This document shows positions 62,959 to 64,000 of a stretch of DNA of 64,000 nucleotides, piece after piece. A program made the position numbers and the translations under genes. Positions within the stretch are counted from its first letter, which is position 1, and every line of letters begins with the position of its first letter. Location of the stretch: the NCBI RefSeq assembly GCF_025154015.1, contig NZ_JAOAMV010000003.1:248001-312000 (forward strand). The letters are read 5' to 3'. The notes below the pieces were generated by a model that had not been told where the DNA came from, searched no databases, and saw only the letters and a list, made by a program, of their open reading frames with translations. The stretch comes from Tsuneonella litorea. Lineage in GTDB: Bacteria > Pseudomonadota > Alphaproteobacteria > Sphingomonadales > Sphingomonadaceae.

Positions 62959-64000
62959 TCAGGCGCGCGCCCGCAGTCGTCGGCCGGGTTCGGCTCGCCC
63001 GCGCTCGATGGGAATGTCGAAACGGTCGATGTACCGCTCGAGCCGCTCGTAGACCTCGTCGCGTTCGAGCCCGAATTCGGCGAGGCTGTAGCGGTGGGGC
63101 TTGCGCTTGAGCGCGCGGCTGCGCTCGACGAACCGCTTCATGCCGGGAAGCGCGCTGTCCATGTCGAGGTCGAGAAAACGATAGACGCGCGCCATGGTCG
63201 ATTGCCAGTCCCGGTCCATCGCATCGTACTGCACGTCGATCAGCCGGTCGGCCGCGATGGTCTTGCGCGCCTCCATCATCCGGGCCGTCATGACTTCGGT
63301 CTTGCGCAGCCACTCTCGCCCGATGTCCGCTGCCCTGGCATGGTCGGAATAGATGATGGTCTGGTTCCATGCGAGCGAGGCCGCGCTGCCCACCACCTGT
63401 TGCGGATCGCGATGGGTGAAGATCAGGCGGGCATCCGGAAACACCCGCAAAAGAGCTGGAAGATCAAGCATATGCTGCGGGGTCTTGAGAATCCATGGGC
63501 GCAGGGAGCTTTCGTGCTGCGACCATCCGGCGAGCCGCAGGAGGTTCGCCATGTGGCGGTACGCCGGGGTCGCGTCCTCGCCTTCACACCAGCGCCCGTA
63601 ACTCGGGACGGTCCACTGTGCCTCGTGCTTCATGCCCCACATGCTGGCGACGAGCAGGCCAAGCTCCTCCTCCGGCTCGAACGGCCCGGTCGGATGGATC
63701 GAGAGCGTGCGCGGGTTTGCGAGCCTGGCAACGCGCAGGATGCGCCGTGCAAGCTTGGGCCGGAAATCCTCCGCCTTGCCGGCGAGAACCTCGTCGAAGC
63801 CCGGTCGCGGCACGGGGCTGATGGTCTCGAAGCTGCGCAGATGCGCGAACCGGCGGTCGGCCGCCAGCAGGCGGTGAAGTCGCGTGGTGCCCGATCGCAT
63901 CGGCCCGACGATGACCACCGGATGCGGAATCGGCCGGGCAAGTATCTCGGGGTGCCGATCGAACCACATCTGCGCGTAGAGCCGGTCGCGCAGCACATGA
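62959..64000 (-). CDS. Sulfotransferase family protein (cut by right window edge)
   Basis: At least 346 residues of a PAPS-dependent sulfotransferase-like protein; the frame is still open at the window edge, and the GTG at 63996 is probably internal because family members have about 40 residues before this point. The 5'-phosphosulfate loop is VVIVGPMRSGTTRLHRLL, and the 3'-phosphate site is IFTHRDPQQVVGSAASLAW. Such Sulfotransfer_3 proteins are common in Sphingomonadales, often with unknown acceptors. The C-terminus is rich in arginine (RGRAEPGRRLRARA). Confidence 0.85.
   Translation of the reverse strand, partial: HVLRDRLYAQMWFDRHPEILARPIPHPVVIVGPMRSGTTRLHRLLAADRRFAHLRSFETISPVPRPGFDEVLAGKAEDFRPKLARRILRVARLANPRTLSIHPTGPFEPEEELGLLVASMWGMKHEAQWTVPSYGRWCEGEDATPAYRHMANLLRLAGWSQHESSLRPWILKTPQHMLDLPALLRVFPDARLIFTHRDPQQVVGSAASLAWNQTIIYSDHARAADIGREWLRKTEVMTARMMEARKTIAADRLIDVQYDAMDRDWQSTMARVYRFLDLDMDSALPGMKRFVERSRALKRKPHRYSLAEFGLERDEVYERLERYIDRFDIPIERGRAEPGRRLRARA

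Overview
The window is a single stretch of high-GC chromosome with dense gene packing, many ATGA or GTGA stop/start overlaps and frequent GTG starts. It carries ChpT (the CckA-CtrA phosphorelay protein), alphaproteobacterial RpoH, DUF3297, DUF1622 and DUF4242 proteins, a TorF-type porin, a TonB-dependent receptor and a DgcN-DgcA pair. Together these point to an alphaproteobacterium of the order Sphingomonadales, most likely an Erythrobacteraceae relative. This placement is an inference from gene content. I see no insertion sequence, prophage, integrase, CRISPR array or replication origin.

Layout, left to right. 1-5 kb: a partial NhaD antiporter, glyoxalase I, a SIMPL-domain protein, a TorF-like porin, a metallophosphatase and UDP-glucose dehydrogenase. 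5-9.3 kb: RNase P RNA, an AmpD-like amidase, ChpT, a JAMM peptidase, RluD and RpoH. 9.3-16 kb: secreted M28 peptidase, cupredoxin, DUF4242 protein, 2OG-Fe(II) oxygenase, MtgA, a cation diffusion facilitator, then a SigK-like sigma / RskA-like anti-sigma / fasciclin module. 16-26.6 kb: clpX, clpP, TonB-dependent receptor, DUF1622, trigger factor with a lysine-rich tail, tRNA-Leu, small disordered proteins, CHAP protein, Der, and the bacterioferritin/Bfd iron pair. 26.6-37.2 kb: DUF418 membrane protein, two SPOR-domain repeat proteins around an orphan ParA, a VTT-family membrane protein, an ATCase with a non-catalytic dihydroorotase partner, SppA and tRNA-Val. 37.5-42 kb: a NarL-type two-component pair and the D-glutamate genes dgcN-dgcA.

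42-62 kb is the most striking part. A LapG-like periplasmic protease faces an approximately 18.7-kb minus-strand operon: a giant surface adhesin (4034 aa), an OmpA-family protein, a TolC-like outer-membrane factor, a type I secretion permease/ATPase, a SleB-type cell-wall hydrolase and an HlyD-like adaptor. The adhesin has a PAAG motif at residues 108-111, where LapG-cleaved adhesins carry their di-alanine site, so a Lap-type release/retention switch is a reasonable reading. The cell-wall hydrolase coupled by ATGA/GTGA overlaps between the ATPase and adaptor is unusual. The adhesin gene contains two adjacent copies of a 2,814-bp unit that look identical, encoding 938 residues each. The window closes with a membrane-anchored protein of unknown function and a sulfotransferase cut by the right edge.
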